DNA from: Poa pratensis
Taxonomy: Eukaryota > Streptophyta > Magnoliopsida > Poales > Poaceae
Length of the DNA: 64,000 nt
Direction: 5' to 3'
NCBI GenBank assembly: GCA_947311845.1
Contig: CAMZMU010000123.1
Coordinates: 16,240,394 to 16,304,393 of the forward strand
In this document: one piece after another, positions 46,450 through 57,266 of the stretch
How positions within the stretch are numbered: position 1 is the stretch's first letter
Layout of the letters: each line of letters starts with the position of its first letter
Translations under genes and position numbers: made by a program
The notes under the pieces: generated by a model
Databases searched by the model: none
Told to the model about the DNA's origin: nothing
What the model saw: only the letters and a program-made list of their open reading frames with translations

Positions 46450-46804
46450 TGTTAAGGACCAACTAGGGTTCCTGAGTATAAGATTCAAGTACAGTCCCGA
46501 ATTACAGAGGAATTGGACTCCAGGATCGATCTGATCCCGAGGTAGGTGGAACTATGTTCTAACATGTTCAATCTCACACGGCAGCCAACGACTAGACTAA
46601 ATAGATAGAGACGACGACTTCTTCCGTGATGCCAGTTGCTGGGCTTGGGCCGCCTGTGGGCCGGGCTTGCTGGGCCTCGGTCGTGTAGTACTCCCTCTGT
46701 TCGGTTTTACTTGTCGTGGAGATTGAGCTGATCAAGTACAAAGGCGTAGTACAAACGACGACAAGTAATACCGAACGGAGGGAGTAGTAGTCAGGGTCAT
46801 GACA
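46450..46804 (-). repeat. Chromovirus LTR with Stowaway insert (unit 4)
   Basis: 355 bp, same structure as 40840-41194. The Stowaway lies at 46691-46784 with TA on both sides and differs from the unit 3 copy by about one base. Confidence 0.9.
46691..46784. mobile_element. Stowaway MITE in the distal promoter (unit 4)
   Basis: Same element and site as 41081-41174; inherited by duplication. Confidence 0.93.
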
Positions 46805-47061
46805 ATTCTCTACCCCGATCGCGATGGCCGTGACCATATCGCGGCTTGCTCGGTAAGTATAGCTCGCAACCCAGGGTTGAACAGTCGCGTTTCCGGCAAA
46901 TGGGTATAACGATCTGTGACACCAAAGACGTGAGTTTTCACATCGAAAGACCGTAGATTATTTCTCGGAGGACTCGTTGGAGTCTTGGGGAGCTACCGCG
47001 TACGTATGTGTCATGTCGCCTTGTAAAGTTGTAAGTTCAGCCCGGCGCCCGCGCGTTGTCA

Positions 47062-47110
47062 AGTCAAGCATGGAATGAGCACGAAAGTTTCGCAAAACCT
47101 CCTATATATA
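47062..47110 (+). promoter_or_regulatory. Core promoter of peptide gene copy 4
   Basis: AGTCAA (47062-47067) and TATATATA (47103-47110). A 10-bp partial duplication (GTAAAGTTGTAAG) sits just upstream near 47023-47035 and is unique to this copy. Confidence 0.6.
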
Positions 47111-47256
47111 GCCATGTAAATCAAGCTTAACTGGCATCAGGTTGAAGGAGCTAGCTAGCTAGAAACAGAAGCTCGTACGAGAAGGAAAGAAAAACAAGGA
47201 AGAAGCATACACGACTATACATTTATACACCAGTGACGGAGAGAGCATTGGTACCT

Positions 47257-47493
47257 ATGGCCGGGAGGTGCAGGTTTGCTTTGCCACTGATCGTAGCGGT
47301 GCTGATGCTGTTGGCAGCGTCAGGTTCCGCGCGGCCGCTGGGGCGAGGCGGCGACTGGGCTGGCGACGCCACCTCCGGCGTCGCTGAGCATCCTATCGTG
47401 CAGTTTCTGCAGCACCTTTACCTGCAGCAATTGGCAGGGGCCGGAGCTTCCTGTACGACGTATGACAAGAACAACCCGAACTGCCATCCGTAG
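47257..47493 (+). CDS. Small secreted peptide precursor, copy 4 (78 aa)
   Basis: Encodes the same protein as copies 2 and 3, with signal peptide, YLQQL segment and Cys66/Cys76. ATG at 47257. The 3' UTR is intact for about 218 bp after the stop, including the AATAAA, before a copia LTR breaks the downstream tract at 47712. The copy also has small private changes in its promoter and 3' flank (a 10-bp insertion upstream, a 5-bp deletion near 47609). It is the youngest copy by structure. Confidence 0.85.
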   Translation: MAGRCRFALPLIVAVLMLLAASGSARPLGRGGDWAGDATSGVAEHPIVQFLQHLYLQQLAGAGASCTTYDKNNPNCHP

Positions 47494-47711
47494 CACGGTA
47501 GAGGCACACCAAATCATATAGCTATAAGCTATCGATAGATGTTTGTGTCTGTGATTCGCAAGATCAGTGACATGTAAACCAATAAGTTGATACTCTAGTG
47601 TGTTGATTCTCTTGTTAATTTTCGATGATTTATGAATAAATCAGTTTGTTTTGGTAGCATGAGTTCTCCATATTTTGTTATGAATAAAAACAACAGTAGC
47701 AAATACAACTA

Positions 47712-47857
47712 TGTTAGACATAGCTAGGGTTTGGGGAATAGTGCACGATACCCCTGATGGGTTCGGCTCTCATGTATTTATATGAATTACAGGTTACAGT
47801 TTACAGGTATACGTATACAACACGTATTACAGAAGCTACCATATACATAGTCTAACA
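47712..47857 (-). repeat. 3' LTR of a Ty1/copia element (146 bp)
   Basis: TGTTAGACATAGC to CATAGTCTAACA on the plus strand, bounded by TG...CA. It is followed by a purine tract (minus strand CTGAGGGGGAG, 47858-47868). It inserted at AACTA (47707-47711) in the peptide unit's downstream tract. The 5' LTR is not in the window. Confidence 0.85.
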
Positions 47858-47870
47858 CTCCCCCTCAGTC

Positions 47871-48974
47871 TTAACTATGTCCTGAAATACTAAGAAGGTT
47901 AAGATTGCGTCGACACCCTTCAAAAGAAGGTAAGGGCAAGGGCTTAGTAAAAATATCAGCAAGCTGATCCTTTGAAGAAACAAACTTGATCTGAAGTAGC
48001 TTCTGTGCAACACGTTCCCTCACAAAATGATAATCAACTTCGATGTGTTTTGTTCGGGCATGAAATTCTGGATTTGATGACAGATACGTAGCACCGATAT
48101 AATCACACCAAAGAATAGGAGGCTGAGCTTGAGAGATCTTCAACTCTCTAAGTAAGGTCTGCACCCAGATGATCTCAGCTATGGCATTGGCAACGGCTTT
48201 ATATTCAGCTTCAGTACTACTTCGAGACACTGTAGCTTGCTTGCGAACTTGCCAGGCGATCAAGTTAGGACCAAAGAACACTGCATATCCCCCCGTGGAT
48301 CGCCGATCATCAGGACTACCTGCCCAATCGGCATCAGAAAAAGCTGAGAGCAGGCCAGAAGGTGCAGGCTGTAGATACAGACCATAGGAAGCAGTGTGAC
48401 GAACATAGCGCAATATGCGCTTAACAGCTGACCAATGAGGATCACGTGGCGCATGAAGATACTGGCACACACGATTAACTGCAAATGAGATGTCTGGTCG
48501 AGTAATGAGCAGGTACTGCAAACCACCAACTATGCTACGGTACTCAGTGGCATCATCAGAAGAGAGCAAGTCTCCACCAAGAGCTGACAGTTTGTCAGTG
48601 GCAGACATGGGAGCAGTAGCCGGCTTGCACTGCAACATACCCGCACGACGTAACAGATCCTGAGAGTACTTCTGCTGAGTGAGAGTCAAACCACTGCCAG
48701 AATGAGTAACCTCAATGCCCAGAAAATAATGCAGTTTACCCAGATCCTTAACAGCAAAATCAGCACCCAGAGAAATAACTAGCCGATCAGCAGCAGTGGC
48801 CGAAGAACTGACAAGGATGATATCATCAACATAAACCAGAATATACATAGTCACCTCAGGTCGCTGGAGAATAAACAGGGACGTGTCAGCTGTAGAAGGT
48901 GCAAGCAAACCCATGCGCACGAAGAGCAGCGCCAAGCCGTGCATGCCAAGCACGAGGAGCCTGCTTGAGACCAT
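47871..48974 (-). pseudogene. Ty1/copia RT C-terminal part and RNase H
   Basis: Minus-strand frame with RT catalytic YVDDIILV, then [52 protein letters not shown] and the RNase [29 protein letters not shown] and ADIFTKPLP, all standard Ty1/copia landmarks in order. It ends normally just inside the purine tract. Its upstream end is out of frame with the rest of RT (frameshifts near 48900 and 49020), so RT is broken. Confidence 0.92.
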
Positions 48975-48983
48975 AGAGTGCCT

Positions 48984-50484
48984 TCACAAGGCGACACAGA
49001 TGATGTGGCTGAGCAGGATCAACAAACCCGGTGGCTGACGCATATACACCTCTTCTTCCAGAACTCCATGGAGAAAAGCATTCTGAACATCCAGCTGACG
49101 TAGTGACCAGCCTCGAGTAACAGCCAATGAGAGGAGAAGGCGGATAGTGGTGGGCTTAACAACCGGACTGAATGTATCCTCATAATCAAGACCATACCGT
49201 TGTTTGAAGCCTTTAGCAACTAATCGTGCCTTGTACCTTTCAATGGAGCCATCAGCATGTTTCTTCACCTTGAACACCCATTTGGAGTCAATAACGTTGA
49301 CACCAGACGGAGGCAAGACCAGGCGCCAAGTATTATTTTTCTGAAGAGCCTGAATCTCCTGCTCCATAGCAGCACGCCAGTGAGGAATACCAAGTGCTGC
49401 CTGAAAATGTTGCGGTTCAGCTGTAGGGTCAGCCTCGGCATGAGCAACACAAGACGCAAGCCACGCGACGGTGCCATCCTTGCGGTCAAGAGGGCGAAAA
49501 ATGCCACTCTGACTGCGCGTATGAGGACGCATGATAACAGGTGCAGGTGGCGGAGGAGCCGTCGATGCAGGACGCTCTGCAGGCAATGATGCTGGGCCTG
49601 GCGTGACCACAGGTGGCGATGTCGAGCTCGGGCTGACTGTCAGTGATGGACTGGACGAAGACGGCCCATGCGGCGACGGCCCAGACGGCGTAGCCTCCTG
49701 CCTGGGCGATACTGGGCCCAGATGTGGAGAGGGCGAGCGCCGAGAGGCCTCCGCTCGGGGCGATGTACGCGGCGTAGCCTCCTGCCTGGGCGATACTGGG
49801 CCCAGATGTGGAGAGGGCGAGCGCCGAGAGGCCTCCGCTCGGGGCGATGACGTGTCCAGGCGTGGAGAGAGCGCACGCATCGCTGAACCAGGGGAGGCTG
49901 GCTCGTCTGATCGTCGTGCATGAGGCATGCACACGCAATCAACGTCAGGAGTAGTAGCGACAGTAGGGGCAGATGGCACCACAATATCATCAAGAAGCTC
50001 AAGTCGAGCACCCCGTCCAGTTCCTGCACCATGGTTAGGCAACAACATAGGCGAATATGCAGCATCTACAAATTGATCAGGCAAAACTGGAAAAGAGTGC
50101 AACGAGGTAGCGGTGGTGTCGGTAGGTGGTTGTAGTGTGGAAAACGGGAAAACAGTCTCATCAAACACGACATCACGGGATATGTAAACACGATTCGATG
50201 GAACGTGGAGACACTTGTAACCCTTGTGGAGAGGACTATACCCGAGAAACACACATTTTTTAGAGCGATACTCAAGTTTATGGCTATTGTACGGACGAAG
50301 ATGTGGCCAACAAGCACAACCGAACACTTTCAGAAAAGAGTAATCGGGAGTTTCATGAAGCAAAACTTCTAGTGGAGATTTCATATGAAGGAGTCGTGTG
50401 GGAAGCCTGTTTATGAGGAAACAAGCGGTAACAAAAGCATCACTCCAAAATCGAAATGGTACAGACGACGCGTTCGATCCGCGC
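48984..50484 (-). pseudogene. Ty1/copia integrase C-terminus, linker and RT N-terminal part
   Basis: Starts in integrase ([55 protein letters not shown]). It passes a Ser/Pro-rich linker with a tandem 28-residue duplication, then RT ([67 protein letters not shown]). The N-terminal integrase and gag are cut off at 50485 by a gypsy LTR; the rest presumably lies beyond the window. Confidence 0.9.
49690..49857. repeat. 84-bp tandem duplication in the copia linker
   Basis: GTAGCCTCCTGCCTGGGCGA recurs at 49690 and 49774, an in-frame period of 84 bp (28 residues) in the low-complexity linker between integrase and RT. Confidence 0.9.
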
Positions 50485-50981
50485 TATCGGGGGAATGATT
50501 AACCCGCGACTTATTCGAATTTAACAAACAGCGACTTAAGGTTGCGCTATCATTGTTGGGCCACGTGAAAGATGGGCCAATCTTGTATCGTGACTCCATG
50601 AAGGAAAGCTCCAGAAGGTCGGTGCAAACTTGCCTTGGAAGACAAGAAAGATAATCAGGCTTCGTGTAGAACTCTTGTAACCTGACGAGCCTCTGTGTAT
50701 ATAAAGAGGACTCGCAGGACTTATCGGGGTCAAGCCCTTAAACCCTAGCTCATACGGCGAGTACCAGATCGGATCGCCTCCATTGTAACACCTTGATTAT
50801 CATATCAATACCAATCTAGGGTAGGCAGGAAGTAGGTCTTTTACCTCACATTGAGGGGGCCAAACCTGGGTAAATCTGTGTTGATCTTTGTTCCTGCGAT
50901 CCCAAGCTCGGAGATGCTTGACTCGCGTAATCCCACACCTACGAAGTCATCTATGACACCTGACGTGACAAACCCACGACA
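50485..50981 (+). repeat. 5' LTR of a + strand Ty3/gypsy (Tat-like) element
   Basis: Starts TATCGGGGGAATG (the terminal TG is changed to TA) and ends AACCCACGACA. It is followed by a primer-binding site at 50984. The last 300 bp or so are nearly identical to the inner element's LTRs, while the first 200 bp are clearly different. It contains a TATA-like TATATAAAG near 50698. Confidence 0.85.
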
Positions 50982-50983
50982 GT

Positions 50984-51000
50984 TGGCGCCCACCGTGGGG
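50984..51000 (+). other. Primer-binding site of the outer gypsy element
   Basis: TGGCGCCCACCGTGGGG, 2 bp after the LTR. This site is common in plant Tat-type Ty3/gypsy elements. Confidence 0.8.
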
Positions 51001-51009
51001 CCTGCGGTC

Positions 51010-52660
51010 AAGAGCGTCACGTTCCGCGCAGGATCCATGAAAGGAGCTGAAGATCTTGTTGTTGGTCGTATCATCACGGTCAATGGCACACCCCTCATTG
51101 ACGATTCAAGCTGGGGGGCCGGAAGCAGATTACTTGGAGACCGGCCACGTCATCCCGTTTGGATCCATCAACATCTTCGTTGGCTTCATCGGTGGCAGGT
51201 CCATTAGCTCGGTCCAAGAAGGCGACTCAGTAGAAGAGGTCGCCGATGATGGGGAAGAATCCATGGAAAGCATGGACTCGCAAGAGTTTGGGTCCATTGT
51301 ACCTGCCTTTGAAGAAAGTTGCTGGGGTTGCCCACCATAAATCGCATTATCACCAGATCGAGAGACGGCGCAAGTCGCGGTTTACACGACCGGAGGAGCA
51401 GGTGCATCAGGAACTGCTGGAGAAACCGAGGCATCGGCACCCCCGAGCAACCCACTTCTTGTCCCTATGTCAGCCACTAACGCCGCCCTCTGTGCAACAG
51501 AAATTGAGGCCGCCAGGGCCGAGCTCCTGTATGAGGTTCGAAGGATGGAAGAAGAGCGCCGCAGGCTCGATCAGATAAACCAAGGGATCCAACAGGAGCG
51601 GCAAAGGGTAGCCGCGCTGGCTGCGACTCAACGACAGGTTGACTCGCAAACACAACTGCGCACGGCTCAACCAACAGTGGAAATCCCGCTTACTCCAGCC
51701 GCGGGAGCGGGAATCCAGACAGTTGCAAAAGGATGGGGACCAACAAATCAAGAGACCCAGCAACAACCAAGGAGGTTTCACACCCCGCAGGGCCATTACC
51801 AAAACCCTGTCGATAATATGTATGCTGCGGCTAATATCTTGACTCAGATGGTACCAACAGGCGATGACCCGGTCAATGCTGAGGCGCGGCGCGCGATTCA
51901 GATGCTAAGTACAGCAGTCCTGCAACAAGCCAATAGGGCAGAAGCCGAAGAACAGCTGCCCCTCGTACCAGCCAATCACAGGATTGCAGCAGAAAGAAGC
52001 GTCCAAAGCAGGCCACCAGAGAACATATCAGGAGTCGCACAGAGGCAGCAGGAGCAAGTCGCAGAAGCGCAGGCGAATATGCCAGTAATGCAAACGCGGC
52101 CCGCAGAAGTCAACAATCCAACGGGCACATCCACAACCCTGTCCTCGCGGCTCAAGGGCCCAGCATGTTTTACTGAAAAGATCAGATTGGAACCTTTTCC
52201 TGAAGATTTCAAAGGGCCACGCAAGGTGGCGAACTATAACGCCAGCATGGATCCAACCACCTGGCTGAACAATTACGAGATGGGGATGAGCATTTTGAAC
52301 GCCTCAGAGGAAATATGTGCAAGGTACCTCAACATGATGCTAGAAGGTGCAGCGCACATATGGCTGCAAAATTTGCCTCCCAACTCTATAAATACTTGGG
52401 AGGAACTGAAGGATGCTTTCGTTAAGAACTTCCAAGGAACTTGCAAGCGACTCTGTAATATAGAAGATCTCGAGCGTTGTATCCAGAAGGAAGGCGAGTC
52501 AAGTCGCCATTGGATGAAAAGGGTGGCAGAAATAATACACTCCTCAGATAATATACCACCAAGCTCAGCCGTCCTGGTAATGGAGAAAAACTGCAAGTTC
52601 GAGCCGCTGATTCATAAGCTGGGTCGCATGAAAGATAAGTCAAGAGGCTCAGCGAGGTAA
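51010..52660 (+). pseudogene. gag of the outer Tat-like gypsy element
   Basis: A short N-terminal block (FRAGSMKGAEDLVVGRI, then in another frame GHVIPFGSINIFVGFIGGRS) precedes the main frame with ATG at 51467. That frame has a coiled-coil start (RMEEERRRLDQINQGIQQER) and the retrotransposon-gag core (LEPFPEDFKGPRKVANY, DPTTWLNNYEMGM, ARYLNMMLEGAAHIWLQNLP, TWEELKDAFVKNFQGT, SSRHWMKRVAEI). A frameshift near 52640 ends it. In the family gag forms the particle. Confidence 0.88.
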
Positions 52661-53304
52661 TGGCTGCGGCTAACAAATATGCCGGCTCGGATAAAACCAG
52701 AGACGCGTCAGACGGAGAAGAAGAGGAGGTTGATGCCAAAGGAAAGAAAAACTCCAACAAGCCCCAGTAGCAGCAAACAAGCCACAACAACCCGAATCAA
52801 AACAAACGCAAAAACGAAGATGGTTACTCAGGGCTCGTCGCCAATACGCGTGGAGAATTCAGAGGCCAGCGAGGAAGGGGCCGAGGATACGGCTCCCGTC
52901 CAATCAATATGGAAGAAGTTTTTAATCGGCCGTGCGACCTTCATGCAACAGGTGATGGACGGCCAGCAGACCATACCAAGGCACAATGCAGCTATTACAA
53001 TAAGTGGAAAGAGGAAAGCCAGCACAACAGGGGAAATACCCACGAAGGAAACCCTGGTACGGCTCATGACGCAAATGTTGGGCAGCACAGCATGAACCAC
53101 CCCAGGCAAACGGGGCAGTATCACACAATAGTTATCGACACCTCCAAAAGGGAAGAGAAATTGAGTCGCAGGAGTGAACAGGTGAACGCCGTGATACCAG
53201 CAACGCCCAATTGGCTAAGGTGGTCCGAGCACACAGTAACTTGGAGTCGCGACGATCACCCGCCACAAGTATGGGAACCTGGCAAGTTGGCGCTGGTTGT
53301 GGCA
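52661..53304 (+). pseudogene. gag C-terminal zinc-knuckle region and gag-protease linker (outer element)
   Basis: Frames in different phases carry KYAGSDKTRD and then RPCDLHATGDGRPADHTKAQC, a CCHC-like knuckle also present in the inner element. The frame reaches LALVVAPYV, where the inner element is inserted. The same reading resumes at 61114 (PYVAGYKLTKVLMDGGS). Confidence 0.8.
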
Positions 53305-53309
53305 CCGTA

Positions 53310-53824
53310 TGTCGTGGGTTTGTCACGTCAGGTGTCATAGATGACTTCGTAGGTGTGGGATTACGCGAGTCAAGCATCTCCGAGCTTGGGATCGCAGGAA
53401 CAAAGATCAACACAGATTTACCCAGGTTCGGCCCCCTCAATGTGAGGTAAAAGACCTACTTCCTGCCTACCCTAGATTGGTATTGATATGATAATCGAGG
53501 TGTTACAATGGAGGCGATCCGATCTGGTACTCGCCGTATGAGCTAGGGTTTAGGGCTTGATAGCTTGACCCGCTCTAAGTCCTGCGAGTCCTCTTTATAT
53601 ACACAGAGGCTCGCTAGGTTACAAAAGGAAACTTCCCCATAAGGAATACGTCCACAGAGGCCTACTCGGAGACTACTTGGTCTTCACGTCCTCCGGGATA
53701 TGTCTTCTAGATCTTTCCCCTTATGGCGGTTCAATATTGGGCTTGCTCCCAAGTGGGCCTTTGTCCGTGCGAGTAAGTAAGTCGCACTGGGCCGCGGGTT
53801 AATCCAGAAAGTATTCCCCCGACA
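53310..53824 (-). repeat. 3' LTR of the inner element
   Basis: TGTCGTGGGTTTGTCACG to ATTCCCCCGACA on the plus strand. Followed by TTAGCCCCCAAGTTTAG, whose complement is the purine tract. Confidence 0.93.
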
Positions 53825-54159
53825 TTAGCCCCCAAGTTTAGCTTGGATTTCGAGTGAAGGCTCTTCGTCTTAACAAACCCCTGAGCCACATGAATTATCC
53901 CAGCTGAACTCCAATTTTCTTATTTCCAATCTGCGGCTTATAATCTTCTTGGCGGCTCAAGAACGCGACTTATCCTGCCTTGACGGTTGATTTTCAGATC
54001 TAAACGTCTTCCGCGTCTGGGTTATTTATCTTGGCTCATCGTTTTCCCAGCGTTCTGCATCAAGTCCTGCATTACGCATCCGCTGCTCCTTTCCGCCGCC
54101 TCCAATCTCGCTTCTCGTACTCACAATCCTTCGGTGGAGATCTCCATCAATCTGAGAAA

Positions 54160-57100
54160 ATGTCTCGCCGCAAGTGCAACTGGGAAGGCTCGTGGGTCGA
54201 CGAAGATTTCCTGGAATCCCTATCTGCACGGGGCCTTCTTCCGCCAAAAGATCAATGCGAATGGCGGGCGGCGGTGAGGAGGTAATCCCAATCCTCAACC
54301 AGGAGAAGTAGTGATTTTGCGGAGCATGTTGAGCGCGGGTTCAAGCCCCCGGGCTCTCTCTTCTTCCGCTCCTTGATGCAGCGGTTAGGTCTCCGCTTCC
54401 ATGATATTGGCCCTAATTCGATGTTGCAAGTGAGCAACTTCCACGTCCTCTGCGAAGATTATCTGGGTATCCCGCCTTCAATAGATTTCTGGCTTGCTCT
54501 TTTCAATTGCAATAGTCAAAGGGAAACCACAGATGGTCCTTTTCTCCAATGCGGCGCCATTTCCTTCCAACGCCGTAGGGGTAGTATTTCCCAAAACTAA
54601 CTCTTGCCAAGAAAATCAAGGTGGCAAAGGACATTCTTCTATTGTAAAAACACTTCTCCTGAGGGTGAAATTCCTCTTCCTCTTTGGTCTCCTCTTCCCT
54701 TCGAGGCTACCGATGCTCTGTCTTCTAAACCTGATCCTTCTTCGTTGCCCTTTATCGAATCCCTTCTAGACAAGGTGAGAGCGCTGACACTCCATGGTCT
54801 CACTGGATTAGATCTCATATCTTGCTGGACTAAGTGGCGAGTTCAGCCTGTGAGTCGCCGCTCGCGGCTTATGGTGGATTTCACTTGTCATGCAAACGAC
54901 GTCGATCGTACTTGCCCTGAAGATTGGGACAAAGGGGAGTGGATAAATTTCATTCGCCGAGTGACGGACGAGGATATGACTCGTATGATAACGTCGGACT
55001 TGCTCCCTTCTGGGCTGAGCACAAGCCTTTTGTGGTAATGTTTACTTGTCACCTGTTTCCTCGAAAATTCCTTCTCCAAAATTAATTATTTCTGACCTGA
55101 GCTCCTTTTCAGATCGATCCCTATTTCTGGGTTCTTCCCTCAGAGGACGTCGACTTGAACCAAGGAACCGCGGCTGAGTCGTCAAAGCAAGCCGCAGCCT
55201 TTGGCGAAGATACAGTTATGCACGAGGGTAGTGCTTCTGAAGAGGAACAACAAATGGCCGACGCTCTTCTGTCCTCGACTCCAAATACACCTTTCCTGGA
55301 ACTTCCTGAGGTGCCTCGCAGGTCCTCGAACGTATTTTATGCCAGAGCTCAGAAGACCCCGCGCAGCCTGAGAAACGTCGCAAAGCCTTGGCTTACTGGC
55401 AGAAACAAGAACTGCCAAATCTTTAAAACTGCTGATCCCAACAAGGCTACTTTTTCTTCCGAGGCTGTTGCAAAGGATTGCTTCTCAATAAGCTCGGGTA
55501 ATTGTTTGCGACTCTCTCCTTTTCTTTTGTGTTACGTATTTTGGCAAGGAATTGCTGATCACCACTTCTTTTCATACTCTGTAGGTTCAGATTTGCAAGG
55601 TTTATCTTCTCCTTCCTCTGGTTGCCTGATGAAGAGTATCCGTGTCGCCTCTGGGTATGGTTCGCCTTCTTTTCAATGTTGCGGCTCTGCTAGGTCAGCT
55701 TATTAACCCATCAATGTTTTGCAGGGCCATGTCTGAAGAGGATACCAAGTCTAATTCCCATCCCACTTCTTCTCAGCAGCTATGAGCGAGGATGATGCTG
55801 CTGATGAAAACGTGGGAAACAGTAATGGTGCGACTCATCCAAGGCCCTCCCTGGAGGAAGGTATTGCAGATGCGGCTCCTGCCGCGACTCCAGTCGCAGC
55901 TCCATCCACAACTCCTGCTGCTGGTAGGGTATCACTGAAATAGAATTCCAGCTCCAGGAAATAGTTCAAGTCAATGCAGATGCCATAATTCTGCTGGAGA
56001 CAAGCATGCTGCTCTGCTGCGCGGCTTAGTTGAGCAATTTTCTTCAAGTCGCCAGGTACATATACCGTAGCCCCCAAGGATCAAAACCTTGTGTCATCGC
56101 ACGGGGTGTTGATTCTTTTCCTGGCTTCAAATCTCGAGCCCCCAAATTCCTGGATAATTTACCATGCGTTTTGCTCTGTTTTTTTCAGCGTGAACTGTCC
56201 TTGCTTGATGCTTCTGGCTCAATAAAGGGTAAAGGCATTTCCATAGACCATCCTGAAATGATGCAGTCTCGCCTGGAGCAGCATAATGAGGTCATTAGGG
56301 ACCAAGATCAGGAAATAAAATCTCTCAAAGGTCAACTCGACTCCTGCGAAGAGCAATTTAAAGAACTTGAAGCGATATGCAGCAGCGACTCATGGAGAAA
56401 GACGAGTCATTAGATCTTTGCGAGAAGGGCTGACTCTTAAATCTGAATTGATTGATCGCCTGAAGGGAGACCACGCAAAGGAACTCGCCGCGCGAGATGA
56501 AAAATATAACTCGCTGCTCAAAGCCTTTGAGGGTTTTGGCTCCATGGTCAAATCAGCCGTCCTGCAGCTTGCTGGTTGGTCTTTTATTCCTTTAATCATA
56601 TATTTTGGGTAACCAACGTTAGTCTCTGACTTGTTTCTTGCCTTTTCTTTCTTGACATAGGCCTGAGGCCCCAGTGTCCCGCTCCAATTTGAAGGATCAA
56701 CTGGTATATCTGTCTGACTTCAGCCAGCGCTTCTTAAAGGTTACCAAGGAAGTTATGACGGTAATCTCTCCTGCGACTGATGGCCCAACATCTTGCGAGT
56801 ATTGGATAAATAAACTGCTCAAGGCTCCGCATTATGTCTCTGATTGGAAACGATCCTCTGCTCGCGCCGGAGCCGCGCATGTCTTGACATTGCTTCGAGC
56901 ATATTATCCAGAGATAGATGTTGGCAAGGTTGCTCGCCACGGCCTGGCGATGAGCGCGGATGATACTGAACTGCCAATAAGCGAGTACTTCGATATCTGG
57001 AAAGGGATGCGCGGTATGCCACAAAATTTGTTGATAACTTAGACTTGGGCACTTATCTCGATAAATTCAATCTTGATGGGAGCAAGGTGTCAAAGGAAAA

Positions 57101-57266
57101 GTCCTCAGGAGCTGAGTCATCTCGGGCTGCCACTCCAGCAACAGTATCTGGTGGCCCTTCTGCCTCGTCTGGCGGCGCCCTGATTATTAGGACACCTGCG
57201 ACTGCAACTGCGAGACAAGCCGCGCCAATTCCCACTCCTGTAGCTCGGAAGAGGAAAAATAAATAA
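54160..57266 (+). pseudogene. Antisense ORF of the inner element (plant 'gypsy-type transposon' domain protein)
   Basis: On the + strand, opposite to gag-protease and next to the 3' LTR. ATG at 54160 (MSRRKCNWEGSWVDEDFLES). The segments run through FHDIGPNSMLQVSNFHVLCE, DGPFLQCGAISFQRRR, WQRTFFYCKNTSPEGE and LTLHGLTGLDLISCWTKWRV, the conserved block of the plant 'putative gypsy type transposon' domain (PF04195-like). Beyond are acidic and Ala/Pro-rich parts, coiled coils (EVIRDQDQEIKSLKGQLDSC; LTLKSELIDRLKGDHAKELA) and a C-terminal block (YYPEIDVGKVARHGLAM) ending at 57266. Frame changes coincide with possible introns (for example near 55600 and 56580), so it may be a spliced gene and not broken. 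Its function in these elements is unknown; antisense ORFs here are known from the Tat lineage. Confidence 0.8.

Larger units (their letters stand above)
45574..47711 (+). repeat. Segmental repeat unit 4 (partial, cut by copia insertion)
   Basis: Begins CGCCTAACGCC, the last 57 bp of the 36923-40018 CACTA, then gag remnant, LTR with Stowaway and the fourth 78-residue gene. It matches unit 3 at an offset of about 5.61 kb. A copia LTR interrupts its downstream tract at 47712. Confidence 0.92.

Noticed and set aside
49531..49923. 130-residue + strand frame in the copia region
   Set aside because: It is the complement of the Ser/Pro-rich linker of the copia polyprotein.
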